Origin: a virus
Virus record (IMG/VR): IMGVR_UViG_3300022693_001746
Coordinates: 1 to 30,198 of that record
Strand: one strand, 5' to 3'
Length of the DNA stretch: 30,198 bases
Position 1 is the first letter of the stretch; each line of letters begins with the position of its first letter. Below are positions 1 through 8,444 of the stretch, piece by piece. Position numbers and translations under genes: made by a program. The notes beneath the pieces were generated by a model. The model had not been told where the DNA came from and ran no database searches. It was given only the letters and a program-made list of their open reading frames with translations.

Positions 1-69
1 ACGCCAGCTCCAGGAACAACGCCAGCTCCAGCAACAACGCCAGCTCCAGGAACAACGCCAGCTCCAGGA
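1..69 (+). repeat. 18-bp tandem repeat encoding TPAPGT
   Basis: Nearly four copies of an 18-bp unit (acgccagctccaggaaca) run from the window edge, with one g-to-c change near 30. In frame they encode TPAPGT hexapeptides, a flexible linker in the scaffold protein. The full copy number is unknown because the window cuts the repeat. Confidence 0.9.
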
Positions 70-810
70 AAAGTAGCTGATCGCCCTGCCTATATTGCCG
101 AGCAATTCTGGGACGCGGAGAAAGGAACTTTAAAGGATGAGGCTTTGGCCACTTCCTATAATGAACTGCGAAAAGAATTTAATAAATTATCTCAGGATAA
201 AGGCGAAAAAGCTCCGGATAAAGCTGAAGATTATTTGGTGGATTACAAACCGCCTCACCGTTCCCGTCCTACTGGCGATCAAAAAGACGGTGATGCTTTG
301 GACCGGTTCGGAGAGCTGGATGCTAAGGATCCTGTTTTTACTGCGATGGCAAAATTCGCTAAACAGGGGAATATGAGCCCGGCAGATTTTACGGATGGAA
401 TGCAGGAGCTTATGGAAACACTGCATCCGTTACTACCAGAAGTTTTTAATCCGGAAAAAGAGAAAGGGTTGCTTGGTGAAGGTGCCGAACACATGATCAA
501 GACCAATCGAGACTGGATCGATACCCTGGCACGAAATGGTGTTGTCAATGAAGATGAGTTTAATCTTTTGCTGGGATTTGGGGGCACAGCCTTAGGAGTG
601 CAGCTCACGAATAAATTGCGGTTGAATAGTGGAGAAAAGCCGATCCCGACAAAACTCAATGGCAATGCAAATACCGGGCGTAAAACTCCGGATGAGTGTC
701 AGGCTATGATGGATGATGAGCGTTACCATGCAGAGGGTGCGGCTGGAGACGCTTATCGGGCTGAGGTCGATAAAGCTTTTGCCGAAACCTTTGGAACGGA
801 CCCAGCATAG
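1..810 (+). CDS. Capsid assembly scaffolding protein (5' partial)
   Basis: The frame is open from base 1 to a TAG at 808-810, so the gene begins upstream of the window; 269 residues are visible. They open with a proline/alanine/threonine repeat of period six residues (TPAPGT). A segment matching podoviral scaffold proteins follows (PAYIAEQFWDAEKG near residues 31-44), then an acidic helical middle with a GFGGTALGVQLTNKLR segment, and a charged C-terminus. T7-like scaffolds use this C-terminal region to bind capsid subunits during procapsid assembly and are then released. The TTG at 145 is an internal codon, not the start. In T7 relatives the scaffold lies directly before the capsid gene, whereas here about 3.1 kb separates them. 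Assignment rests on recognised family pattern and position. Confidence 0.82.
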   Translation, partial: TPAPGTTPAPATTPAPGTTPAPGKVADRPAYIAEQFWDAEKGTLKDEALATSYNELRKEFNKLSQDKGEKAPDKAEDYLVDYKPPHRSRPTGDQKDGDALDRFGELDAKDPVFTAMAKFAKQGNMSPADFTDGMQELMETLHPLLPEVFNPEKEKGLLGEGAEHMIKTNRDWIDTLARNGVVNEDEFNLLLGFGGTALGVQLTNKLRLNSGEKPIPTKLNGNANTGRKTPDECQAMMDDERYHAEGAAGDAYRAEVDKAFAETFGTDPA

Positions 811-840
811 GAAACGTGAATTTAAAACGGAAATTTAGAA

Positions 841-1458
841 ATGTCTTTTAACGGCGATAATATGACCCCTCTCGGAGGGAATGCCAGGGCGGGAGATAAT
901 GCTTTGGATCGTAATGCCCCGATGGGCTGGGCCTATCAGAGTAAAACCGATACTTTAGCTGTAGTCCAGGCAACCGGATATTTTGATACCTTTCACCTGT
1001 TTCTAGTGGCTGGCCAATTTATCTACGTCAATCTCAACGACCAGAAAGCGTTTATCTCTATTCAGAGCGTTGATCATATCTTAAAGCAGGTAGTTATTGA
1101 TAGTGCATTAGTATCCGGAGAAGGAGAAGGAGGAGGAGGTAGTGGGGCTTTCCCTGTAGAAATTTTTACCGGGACTGACAAATTTCTCGTTGTCGCTGAC
1201 AATTTAACGTTCATTGTCATGGATAATATAAGTGTTCAAACCGTCAACATTCCAGAGAATGCGGCCCAGGCTTTCCCTGTTGGGGCTGAGATGGAATTTT
1301 TACGAGAAAGTTCTACAGCAACTGTTACCTTTCTCGTTTCCGGAGCTGCGGTGTTGCAATCCAGGGACGGGTTGGTTCAGATCAACGCTCGATATTCTGC
1401 AGCTACTTTGAAAAAGATTGACACTGATGAATGGCGATTGATTGGAGACCTTGCGTGA
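841..1458 (+). CDS. Head/tail fibre-like protein, paralogue 1
   Basis: 205 residues in two parts. Residues 1-90 (MSFNGDNMTPLGGNARAGDN start, then WAYQSKTDTLAVVQATGYFD) belong to a small phage domain that recurs in the proteins at 4795 and 5149, so the window holds three paralogues. A glycine-rich hinge (GEGEGGGGSG, about residues 95-105) leads to a beta-rich C-terminal domain ending in QSRDGLVQINARYSAATLKK and EWRLIGDL. Such ends are common in phage fibre and spike C-termini. There is no clear Shine-Dalgarno sequence. It overlaps the next gene by four bases (GTGA). A structural or adsorption role is inferred; the exact virion location is unknown. Confidence 0.65.
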   Translation: MSFNGDNMTPLGGNARAGDNALDRNAPMGWAYQSKTDTLAVVQATGYFDTFHLFLVAGQFIYVNLNDQKAFISIQSVDHILKQVVIDSALVSGEGEGGGGSGAFPVEIFTGTDKFLVVADNLTFIVMDNISVQTVNIPENAAQAFPVGAEMEFLRESSTATVTFLVSGAAVLQSRDGLVQINARYSAATLKKIDTDEWRLIGDLA

Positions 1459-2234
1459 GCGGAATCATAGCATCGCAAGCATTTGTCCCTAATAAAATTT
1501 CTGGATTGAAACTTTGGTTGGATGCGACAGATATCAGTACGATTAGTCAATCGGGCGGTTTTGTTTCTGAATGGGGCGATAAAAGTAACGGTAATAACGC
1601 TATACAGTCTACTGGGGTGTCGCAACCGGAAACGGGATCGCGGACAATTAACGGCCTTAATGTTTTAGATTTTGATGGGGTTAATGATTTTATGGTGCTG
1701 AATAGCCAACCCGTTACCGGGCCAGAAGCTAGAAGCATTATTATCGTAGGTTTTGCGGATAACGGGGTTAATAATAATTTCTTCATTTCATTGACGGATG
1801 ATGATGCGGGGGATGGTGGAGTATACAGAATTTCCGCTGAAATGGGGCTTAGAACGGACGGGGCTAGTCAGCTTTTTCTTGCGGAGTCTGTTGAAAATGG
1901 TCAAGCCGCGATTATAACGGTAACTAATAAAGCTAATTCCACCCTTGAATTGGATTCTGATAATCTGCAGATTTATAGGAATACTGTTTTATTAACTGAG
2001 GACATATCTACAAATCCAACACTTGACGTTGATACCAATTCTGGGATAGCGGCAATTGGTAATGATTTCGGCGGGCCATCGAGTAGATCATTAGATGGTG
2101 TTATTGGAGAAATTATTGTTTACGACAAGGTTCTTACCACTTTTGAAAGAAGTCAGGTGGAAATTTATTTAGGTAATAAGTGGGGTATATTTCCATTTAT
2201 ATTTACCTCTGATTTTTCAAAAGATTTTAGTTGA
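1455..2234 (+). CDS. LamG/concanavalin A-like lectin-domain virion protein
   Basis: 259 residues from a GTG start that overlaps the preceding stop (GTGA) and has GGAGA seven bases upstream; the ATG at 1431 in the same frame lacks such a site. Residues 10-230 form a LamG-type jelly roll: an early ISGLKLWLDATD strand, VLDFDGVNDFM, a repeated hydrophobic beta pattern, and LDGVIGEIIVYDKVLT near the C-terminus, all typical of this fold. LamG domains bind carbohydrates or act as glycan-recognition modules. Lying among fibre-like genes, it probably decorates the virion and binds surface polysaccharide; whether it sits on the head or tail cannot be told. Confidence 0.75.
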   Translation: MSGIIASQAFVPNKISGLKLWLDATDISTISQSGGFVSEWGDKSNGNNAIQSTGVSQPETGSRTINGLNVLDFDGVNDFMVLNSQPVTGPEARSIIIVGFADNGVNNNFFISLTDDDAGDGGVYRISAEMGLRTDGASQLFLAESVENGQAAIITVTNKANSTLELDSDNLQIYRNTVLLTEDISTNPTLDVDTNSGIAAIGNDFGGPSSRSLDGVIGEIIVYDKVLTTFERSQVEIYLGNKWGIFPFIFTSDFSKDFS

Positions 2235-2272
2235 AGATCTTCTTAAATTAATAATATTAAAGGGAAGTAGTC

Positions 2273-3325
2273 ATGGTAGATACAGCAAGAACAAAAGCGG
2301 AACTTTTAGCCATCTATGCCGATGGGCAACCCTCTGGATCTATTAATCCACAGAATATGCGTGATTATGTGGTGACGACCGATATTGTCAACACACGTTT
2401 TTCTACCAGTCTGATCACAGGTGGAGAAGTTATTATTAATGGTGGAGATAATGCGGCAATTGATATTGCCGCTGGGACTGGGGTTTTTATCGATAATACG
2501 ACCGATCCCTTAAGCCCATTTCCCCAGAAGGTATCCTGGGATATTTTTTCGGCAGAATCTATCCCGGTAGGTTCACAGTTTCTGACGTTTATTGGGTTGG
2601 ACTTGTCTTCTGGCACGGCGGTTGTTGTTCTACAAGCGACGAATTGGACTCCTGAACAACGTAGGACGATTGTTACCCTGGCCGTTGCGATTCATACGGG
2701 TCAAATCGAAGTGGAGAGCATTGGCTCGGATTATAGTTTTGGTTTGGATGACAAGCAGACGCTAACTGATTTTGCAAAGACTATCCTGTCGGTTAATGCC
2801 GGTGGGGGAAATATATTTAGTGCTAATGGTGCTAACCTGGATATAGATAAGTCAGCGGGATCGACTTTTGGTATTGGCAGCAATTATCAGAACGATAAAG
2901 AATCACCTAATATAACAACGGATCTGGTACAAACTCCTGTTCCTGCTTTTTTATACACCTATCAGGATGGTTTCGGAGGGTTTATTAATGGTCCTATCGT
3001 ATCAGAGATCGACCCAGACCAATGGGATGATGGGGATGGAACGCTTGGTTCGGTCGGGGGCACTAATTTCACAACACAACGGATCTGGTTCTTCCCGGAA
3101 ACAGCGTTCACGATAATCCACTACGGCCAGACACTATATGGCAATTTAAGCGATGCAGAGAAAGACATTAATACAGAAGTGTTTGTTAAGAACTTTGGCT
3201 TAGTGACCGGTTTTCGTGGGTGGTTGATTGTCAAAAACGGTGTAACAGATTTGACTGCAGCCATTCTTGCCAACGATGCCAAGTTTTTAGCAGCAGGGAT
3301 GTTTGGTGATGTATTGAGACCTTAA
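2273..3325 (+). CDS. Phage tail/fibre-associated protein
   Basis: 350 residues with an AGGGAAG ribosome site seven bases before ATG. Residues 45-165 show a pattern seen in phage adsorption proteins: a glycine-rich GGEVIINGGDN strand pair, IDIAAGTGVFIDN, then PEQRRTIVTLAVAIHTG. The remainder is beta-rich with aromatic residues (QRIWFFPETAFTIIHYGQ, near 270-290). There is no recognisable enzymatic motif. Its place after a fibre-like and a lectin-like gene suggests a virion component of an adsorption apparatus. No precise family name is claimed. Confidence 0.55.
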   Translation: MVDTARTKAELLAIYADGQPSGSINPQNMRDYVVTTDIVNTRFSTSLITGGEVIINGGDNAAIDIAAGTGVFIDNTTDPLSPFPQKVSWDIFSAESIPVGSQFLTFIGLDLSSGTAVVVLQATNWTPEQRRTIVTLAVAIHTGQIEVESIGSDYSFGLDDKQTLTDFAKTILSVNAGGGNIFSANGANLDIDKSAGSTFGIGSNYQNDKESPNITTDLVQTPVPAFLYTYQDGFGGFINGPIVSEIDPDQWDDGDGTLGSVGGTNFTTQRIWFFPETAFTIIHYGQTLYGNLSDAEKDINTEVFVKNFGLVTGFRGWLIVKNGVTDLTAAILANDAKFLAAGMFGDVLRP

Positions 3326-3349
3326 TATTTTAGTCATGAGGGAATATCT

Positions 3350-3634
3350 ATGTCCTTTTTAGTTTGGACAGATAAGAAAAAAGCAGAAGCATCTTTAATA
3401 GCTATAAATGCTGTGTATGGCTGCCCCTATAGAGCTGAAAATGGCTATAGGATGGATCAGTGGGATTTTATTGTTAAGGCAAGGACTACCAATGATCACG
3501 GATTTTTTAAGCCGGAGGAAAGACTCGGTAAGGTATTGGATGCCCTGATGAATGCACTAAGTACCGGGTATATTGAGTACACGGAAGAACCGAGCGCGTT
3601 TTATTCTGAAGATGAAGATGATAATGCTCTATAG
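3350..3634 (+). CDS. Small phage protein of unknown function
   Basis: 94 residues preceded by GAGGGA. The N-terminus SFLVWTDKKKAEASLIAINA, followed by CPY and an aromatic MDQWDF, is reminiscent of small proteins that follow fibre genes in podoviruses, but I cannot name it. The C-terminus is highly acidic (about ten Glu/Asp in the last 15 residues). It is the last gene before the capsid promoter region, so it may be the end of the upstream transcription unit. Confidence 0.6.
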   Translation: MSFLVWTDKKKAEASLIAINAVYGCPYRAENGYRMDQWDFIVKARTTNDHGFFKPEERLGKVLDALMNALSTGYIEYTEEPSAFYSEDEDDNAL

Positions 3635-3894
3635 ATGTAGGAAAGGAGTAGGGAGCGAGGTATAGAATCGTTAATTTATTTGCAAATTAAATATTTTTGT
3701 TATACTTTATTATACTAAGACTGTGTAGAGACCTAAATTATTGGCAATCTCTGCGAAAAAGTAGTTTATTTTTATATCGACCCTTATGAGTCGGTGGCAA
3801 TCCCAATGTTTCACATGAGGCATTGAGCCCCTCCTTATACCATTTGGCAATCGATTAAGTAGTTTCTCAAAAACACTTAATTGGAGGCTGTCAA
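3635..3894 (+). other. Long leader before capsid gene with repeated octamer
   Basis: This 260-base gene-free stretch holds the promoter above, then three exact copies of TGGCAATC at 3742-3749, 3795-3802 and 3845-3852. The first and third copies are each followed after 4-9 bases by AAGTAGTTT. An imperfect stem CAATG/CATTG lies around 3804-3825. GGAGG just before 3895 is the capsid ribosome site. The repeats could be operator or RNA-binding sites controlling capsid expression; this is inference. Confidence 0.5.
3680..3706 (+). promoter_or_regulatory. Probable promoter upstream of the major capsid gene
   Basis: TTGCAA at 3680-3685 and TATACT at 3701-3706 are separated by 15 bases, with TG one base before the -10 giving an extended -10 (TGTTATACT). 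A second TATACT lies at 3711-3716. The 260-base gap to the capsid ATG leaves a leader of roughly 180 nt. Position and motifs support host sigma-70-type transcription. Confidence 0.55.
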
Positions 3895-4737
3895 ATGGCC
3901 CGATCACTCACAAATAATGAAGTTGCCCAGTTTGATGCGGAAGTCAAACAGGCATACCAGAAGTCCAGTATTCTCCGTGGTGCTGTCCGGGTAAAGACCG
4001 GAGTCGTGGGCGCCACCCATCAATTTCCGACATTCGGCAAAGGTCTGGCCACCCCAAGGCTGCCACAGACCGATGTCATTCCCATGAATATCCAGCAGGA
4101 TAATGTAGTTGCTACGCTGGAGGATTGGAATGCTCCGGAATATACGGATATTTTCGATCAGCAAAAAGTCAACTATTCAGAGAGGGCGGAACTGGCTACG
4201 ACCATCGCTATGGCGATTGGCCGTCGGCAGGATCAGCTTATTCTGGATGCTCTCACTGCTGGTGTTGCTGGTGGTGGTATCGCCGGAACGTCTGCCACGT
4301 CAGTTATGACCGTGGCTAAGTTGACGGAAATTTCGGAATTCTTCGATGACCAGGGCGTCCCTGAGTCGGAGCGCCATCTAATTTGGAGCCCGAGAGCAAA
4401 AAGGCAGATTTTGGCTGATGAAAAGGCAACCAGTGCCGATTTCGCCTCTATCAAAGCTCTTGTCAACGGTAAATTCAACGAATACATGGGTTTTACTTTC
4501 CACATGATAGAGACCCGCGTTGAAGGCGGGCTGGTTAAAACCGGAAATGACCGGTCTTGCTTTGCCTTCCATGGCGGCCAGCGTGGTTCTCTTGGTCTTG
4601 CGGTAGGGATTGACTTTAGAGCTACGGTTGATTGGATTGCTGAGAAAACATCCTGGTTATCCAATGGTCTTTTCTCGGCGGGATCAATTGTTATCGATCC
4701 CCTGGGCATCGTTTCCGTAATCGTAGACGAATCTTAA
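3895..4737 (+). CDS. Major capsid protein
   Basis: 280 residues with GGAGG seven bases before ATG. It closely follows the pattern of a T7-like podoviral capsid family: VRVKTGVVGATHQFPTFGKG near residue 32, PQTDVIPMN, ATLEDWNAPEYTDIFDQQKV near 72-92, AIGRRQDQLILDAL near 105-120, SIKALVNGKFNEYMGFTFHM near 185-205, and ENGLFSAG-type C-terminal strands. This would be the HK97-fold shell subunit, assembled with the scaffold at 1-810. It has its own promoter and leader and is followed by a GC hairpin, suggesting a strongly expressed monocistronic or small-operon message. Confidence in function is high; no gene number is assigned because nomenclature differs between phages. Confidence 0.92.
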   Translation: MARSLTNNEVAQFDAEVKQAYQKSSILRGAVRVKTGVVGATHQFPTFGKGLATPRLPQTDVIPMNIQQDNVVATLEDWNAPEYTDIFDQQKVNYSERAELATTIAMAIGRRQDQLILDALTAGVAGGGIAGTSATSVMTVAKLTEISEFFDDQGVPESERHLIWSPRAKRQILADEKATSADFASIKALVNGKFNEYMGFTFHMIETRVEGGLVKTGNDRSCFAFHGGQRGSLGLAVGIDFRATVDWIAEKTSWLSNGLFSAGSIVIDPLGIVSVIVDES

Positions 4738-4748
4738 AAACTAATTTG

Positions 4749-4769
4749 GGCCCCCTGTTTCTGGGGGCC
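4749..4769 (+). terminator. GC-rich hairpin after capsid gene
   Basis: Perfect 7-bp stem GGCCCCC (4749-4755) and GGGGGCC (4763-4769) with a 7-base loop, starting 12 bases after the capsid stop. No T-run follows, so it is more likely an RNA-stabilising or processing hairpin or partial terminator than a full intrinsic terminator. Confidence 0.6.
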
Positions 4770-4794
4770 TGAATCTTAAAGAAGGAACTATAAA

Positions 4795-5094
4795 ATGTCT
4801 TTTATTCGAACTGATTTCAGCCCTGTAGGGGCACAAGGAAGGGCTGGGGTAGTTCCCCAGGTCTTTGCTTATACGTCGCCCGATACACTGGCAACAATCA
4901 AGGGGTCCGGTTATTTCCCGATAAACTCAGCTAATCCAAAGTTGAATATGTTGGGGGTGTTCAAGCCCAATGACTGGATTATGGTCACTTCCGAAACGGG
5001 GGGGACAATTGCCTTTTCCATCATCTTTATCTTAAACGATGGAAGTGATGGTAACGCGATCACCACCCAGACGGTGGATATCAACGCAGCTTAA
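4795..5094 (+). CDS. Small head/fibre-like protein, paralogue 2
   Basis: 99 residues with an AAGGAAC ribosome site. The layout MSFIRTDFSPVGAQGRAG, then VFAYTSPDTLATIKGSGYFP, then a beta hairpin around DWIMV matches the N-terminal domain of the protein at 841 and the protein at 5149. The order just after the capsid gene is where decoration or head-completion proteins often lie. It stands alone between two GC hairpins (4749-4769 and 5105-5126), which looks like a cassette. A minor capsid or decoration role is inferred. Confidence 0.65.
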   Translation: MSFIRTDFSPVGAQGRAGVVPQVFAYTSPDTLATIKGSGYFPINSANPKLNMLGVFKPNDWIMVTSETGGTIAFSIIFILNDGSDGNAITTQTVDINAA

Positions 5095-5104
5095 TCCTGG
5101 AATC

Positions 5105-5126
5105 CCCCCGTATTCGATTGCGGGGG
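5105..5126 (+). terminator. GC-rich hairpin after paralogue 2
   Basis: Stem CCCCCG (5105-5110) with CGGGGG (5121-5126), 10-base loop, followed by TGTTCTT. Eleven bases after the stop at 5094. Weak intrinsic terminator or processing hairpin, analogous to the one at 4749. Confidence 0.55.
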
Positions 5127-5148
5127 TGTTCTTAAAGAAAGGATATTT

Positions 5149-5538
5149 ATGTCTTTTAATAACAAAGGATTCTCTCCGGTTCATGTCAATGCGGGGCCAC
5201 TTTCTCCCAGGATATTTTCTTATTTTAATCCCGATGATCTTTTGAGCGAGATTTTGGAGCCCGGTTACTTTAACGAAAAAAAATTGATCATGCGCCCGAA
5301 CTCATTTGTGAAAGTTGTTTGTAAGGATGCAATCGTCGAGCTTGTCATTGAAAAGAATACTGGCGATGTGACTGTCAAGGATGAGTTTTTGCGTGCCACA
5401 GATCCATATAAGGATTTAATATCTGGCAAAAAGCATGGGCATCCCAGGCCAAAACCCAGAGGACCCAGAAAACCACGGCGAACCAAAGCCCAAATTGCTC
5501 GGGATAAAAATAAAACCGAATTAGCTAAAACGGGGTAA
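5149..5538 (+). CDS. Small head/fibre-like protein, paralogue 3, with basic tail
   Basis: 129 residues with AAAGGA before ATG. Residues 1-85 repeat the paralogue pattern (MSFNNKGFSPV, then FSYFNPDDLLSEILEPGYFN). Residues 88-129 differ: a strongly basic, proline-rich tail (GKKHGHPRPKPRGPRKPRRT) followed by a charged helix. Such a tail could contact DNA or the acidic capsid interior; this is inference. It is separated by only three bases from the tail tubular protein A gene. Unknown function otherwise. Confidence 0.6.
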   Translation: MSFNNKGFSPVHVNAGPLSPRIFSYFNPDDLLSEILEPGYFNEKKLIMRPNSFVKVVCKDAIVELVIEKNTGDVTVKDEFLRATDPYKDLISGKKHGHPRPKPRGPRKPRRTKAQIARDKNKTELAKTG

Positions 5539-5541
5539 TCC

Positions 5542-6165
5542 ATGGCTTCTGATGTCGGGATTTGTTCTAAAGCTCTTCTGAGGCTGGGTGCCAGTGCTAT
5601 ATCTGACTTTTCAGAGGGAAGTACAGGGCCTCTTTGTGCTGAGATTTTCCCTGAATTAAAACTGCGTATTCTCACTTCTTATCCATGGCGATTCAATACC
5701 ATTAAATCCAAGCAATTAAACCGCACTCTGGCAGAACCTCCCACTCAATATAAATACGTTTATGAGCTTCCTCCGGATATGCTTAACAATCTTCCCCGGA
5801 CAGTCTGGAATTCACCCTTTAACCAGGGCCGCTCCAGCCAGTTTACTGATTTCGATATTTTTGAGGATAAGCTTCTAACTTCAGCAGAAAAAATACTGAT
5901 TGATTACCAGATCGATAAGGTCCCCGATGTTTTCCCGGTCCACGTTACAAATTTAACCATTTACGCGATGGCGGCTGAAATCGCCCTGCCTGTTACAGAC
6001 CAGCAGAATACAGCCAATGCTGCGGAAATCCGCGCATGGGGTACTCCTCAAGAAAGAGGCAAGGGAGGCTATTTCAGGGAGGCTGCGCGTATAGACTCCC
6101 AGGGCCACCCATCCCAGGCTATCAAGAATTATCCCCTTACGGCAGTTCGGCATGGAGGTTTGTAA
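5542..6165 (+). CDS. Tail tubular protein A (T7 gp11-like adaptor)
   Basis: 207 residues, close to T7 gp11 (196). The N-terminus carries the family signature: ICSKALLRLGASAISDF, then a helix ending in SYPWRFNTIKSK (near residues 45-60), followed by a beta region with YELPPDML and a C-terminal helix pair around TNLTIYAMAAEIALPVT. In T7-like phages this ring joins the portal to the nozzle. Its TAA overlaps the ATG of the next gene by one base, as expected for coupled tail genes. Confidence 0.88.
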   Translation: MASDVGICSKALLRLGASAISDFSEGSTGPLCAEIFPELKLRILTSYPWRFNTIKSKQLNRTLAEPPTQYKYVYELPPDMLNNLPRTVWNSPFNQGRSSQFTDFDIFEDKLLTSAEKILIDYQIDKVPDVFPVHVTNLTIYAMAAEIALPVTDQQNTANAAEIRAWGTPQERGKGGYFREAARIDSQGHPSQAIKNYPLTAVRHGGL

Positions 6166-8444
6166 TGGCCCGACTGCGCCCAATCAAAACCAATTTCACC
6201 AATGGTGAGGTAGACCCGCTTATTACAATGCGCTCCGATCTGGAGTTGTTTGTTAATGGTGCGGCCAAAATGCGAAATGTAGTTTCCTTTCCGCAAGGTG
6301 GATTCAGGCGGCGTGATGGTCTTGAGTTTATGTCCGCTATTCCACCTGGGGTCCAGGTAAAACCTATTGGTATTGTCAATATAGGCATCAACGGCGGGGG
6401 CAGCAGTTATGCTGTGGGCGATAACCTGGTTCTCTCTGGAGGAACGGGAACTTTTGCCAAGTTGAGGGTGGAATCTGTTTCAGCCGGAGTAATAACCGGG
6501 ATTATTTTGATTGATGCCGGAGATTATACCGTGGCACCAGCATCTCCAGCAGTCCATACAGGAGGAGCGGGAACTGGCGCAACTTTTACCTTTGATGCGG
6601 AAACTCAGGCAATTGTCTTCCCGGTGGATTTCACATTTGCAGTAAACCAGAATTATTTGATCATTTTCACGGTCTCCCGTTTTTATATATTCCGCAAAGA
6701 AGATACTGGATCCGGCATAAACCAATTAGTTGAGCAGGGGCTACATCCTTACAGCAATGATGATCTGGAGGAGATTACCTGGACTCAGAGCTTGGATGTC
6801 ATGCTGATTTTCCACAAGAATCATCCTATTTTCCAGCTCACCAGAACAGCTGAGACAGTCTGGACTTGGGACGCATTTTTAATAACGAATCCACCCTCTT
6901 TTGCATTTGGGGTCCTACAAACGGCGGGGCTTTCGATTGTTAAGCCGGATAATGTAGGCTCGATTGTTGCCATCACTGCTGACGCGCCGGCTTTTGTTGC
7001 GGGAGATGTCGGCAATTACATAAGAGTGTTTGGCTCTGCCAATGCTGAGGGTGAGGATAATTCCTCTTTTTATAGAATTGACTCTTTTACCAGCACAACG
7101 ATAGTTCAAGGGGAAGCCCTGGTTTTGCCCTTGATTGCAAGCGTTGGCCCGATAGTCGTCAATGGTATTGAATGGCTTTTAGAGGAACCAGAATGGTCTT
7201 TTGATCGGGGGTATCCCCGTTGTGGAACATTTTTTCAAGGACGCCTGTGCGTAGCAGGGTCCAGGCAAAGGCCTAATACCTTATGGACATCCAGGGCCGG
7301 TGATATCAATGATTTTAATAATGGTGGGGTTGCCGATGATTTAGGGATTGCGATAACTTCTGATGCTGGGAGTGTTTCGACATTCCAGAATATCTATCCG
7401 GGTCGGCACCTACAATTATATGCGGATAGCGCAGAGTTTTATGTTCCGATCTCTGAGTCAGAGCCTATGACTCCTACCACAGCGGCTTTGAGACGGACAA
7501 CTTCAGTGGGATCGATACCAGGCATTCCTGTGTTTGAAGTGGATGGCGTTGTTTATTTCATTCAACGCGGGGGCGAATCGATGCGCCAGTTTGTTTTTGA
7601 GGATGGGGAGAAAGCTTATTCGGCCAATATTGTTTCCCTGTTTTCCAGCCATTTGATCAGAAACCCAAGAGATGCGGCATTTAAAAAATCACTTAATACG
7701 GAGGACGGTAATTATATCTGGATTGTGAATCGGCAGGATGGTTCCCTTGCAGCTTTCAGCCTTTTGCGCTCTGAGTTGATCAATGCCTGGTCCCTGCAAA
7801 CAACCGAGGGAGCCTTTCATCATGTCGCTGTTTTGGACCAATCTACTTATTTTCATGTGCAGAGAACTATCGATGGGCAGTTGGTGGATTATATTGAGTT
7901 TTTCAATCGAAATTTAAGGTTTGATGCGGGTGTGATAGCAACCAACCTCGTTTCTCCGGTGGCCGTAGTAAGTGACTTGGAGCATCTCGAAGGAGAATCT
8001 GTAGGCGTTTTTGTTGATGATATTTTATTTGCAAACGAGACAGTTGTCGGTGGTTCCATAACATTACCTGAAGAGGCTCAGAGTTCCTATCAACTGGGTA
8101 TCCCGTTCCCGGATATTGAAGGAGAGGAAGCAGGAACCAATGTTTTAGTCCAAACCTTGCCGGCGGATGTGCTTTTACCTGAAGGTTCAAGAATGGGGAA
8201 AAAGAAAAGGATCCCCTCTTGTACCGTTCGTTTTGTTGATACTCAGGGTTTTTATTTACAGAACATTTTAGTTCCCTTCCGGAATCTTCCGGAAGTATTA
8301 GATGTCGCTATTCCACTGCAATCAGGGCAGAAGGAATTAAGAGGGCTTTTGGGATGGGATGAGTTTGGCCAGATAAAAGTAACACAAAAAGAACCATTGG
8401 CTATGACTGTTTTGGGAATGGCTTACGATTTGAGTACTGGATAA
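6165..8444 (+). CDS. Tail tubular protein B (T7 gp12-like nozzle)
   Basis: 759 residues from ATG 6165, which overlaps the stop of the adaptor gene and has GGAGG six bases upstream; an in-frame ATG at 6036 lies deep inside the previous gene and is not the start. The N-terminus has the nozzle signature: ARLRPIKTNFTNGEVDPLIT, then AAKMRNVVSFPQGGFRRRDG. A later segment with PRCGTFFQGRLCVAGSRQRP (about residue 348 onward) is also typical. T7 gp12 is 794 residues. The protein would form the hexameric tail nozzle. Confidence 0.9.
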   Translation: MARLRPIKTNFTNGEVDPLITMRSDLELFVNGAAKMRNVVSFPQGGFRRRDGLEFMSAIPPGVQVKPIGIVNIGINGGGSSYAVGDNLVLSGGTGTFAKLRVESVSAGVITGIILIDAGDYTVAPASPAVHTGGAGTGATFTFDAETQAIVFPVDFTFAVNQNYLIIFTVSRFYIFRKEDTGSGINQLVEQGLHPYSNDDLEEITWTQSLDVMLIFHKNHPIFQLTRTAETVWTWDAFLITNPPSFAFGVLQTAGLSIVKPDNVGSIVAITADAPAFVAGDVGNYIRVFGSANAEGEDNSSFYRIDSFTSTTIVQGEALVLPLIASVGPIVVNGIEWLLEEPEWSFDRGYPRCGTFFQGRLCVAGSRQRPNTLWTSRAGDINDFNNGGVADDLGIAITSDAGSVSTFQNIYPGRHLQLYADSAEFYVPISESEPMTPTTAALRRTTSVGSIPGIPVFEVDGVVYFIQRGGESMRQFVFEDGEKAYSANIVSLFSSHLIRNPRDAAFKKSLNTEDGNYIWIVNRQDGSLAAFSLLRSELINAWSLQTTEGAFHHVAVLDQSTYFHVQRTIDGQLVDYIEFFNRNLRFDAGVIATNLVSPVAVVSDLEHLEGESVGVFVDDILFANETVVGGSITLPEEAQSSYQLGIPFPDIEGEEAGTNVLVQTLPADVLLPEGSRMGKKKRIPSCTVRFVDTQGFYLQNILVPFRNLPEVLDVAIPLQSGQKELRGLLGWDEFGQIKVTQKEPLAMTVLGMAYDLSTG

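Noticed and set aside
3786-3818. 10-codon leader peptide in the capsid leader
   Set aside because: No ribosome site before its ATG and no regulatory codon run.
4233-4709. 158-codon ORF on the minus strand
   Set aside because: It lies fully opposite the major capsid gene, has no ribosome site, and is a codon-usage shadow.
6036-6164. Upstream extension of the nozzle protein from ATG 6036
   Set aside because: It lies inside the adaptor gene in another frame; the family start and ribosome site are at 6165.
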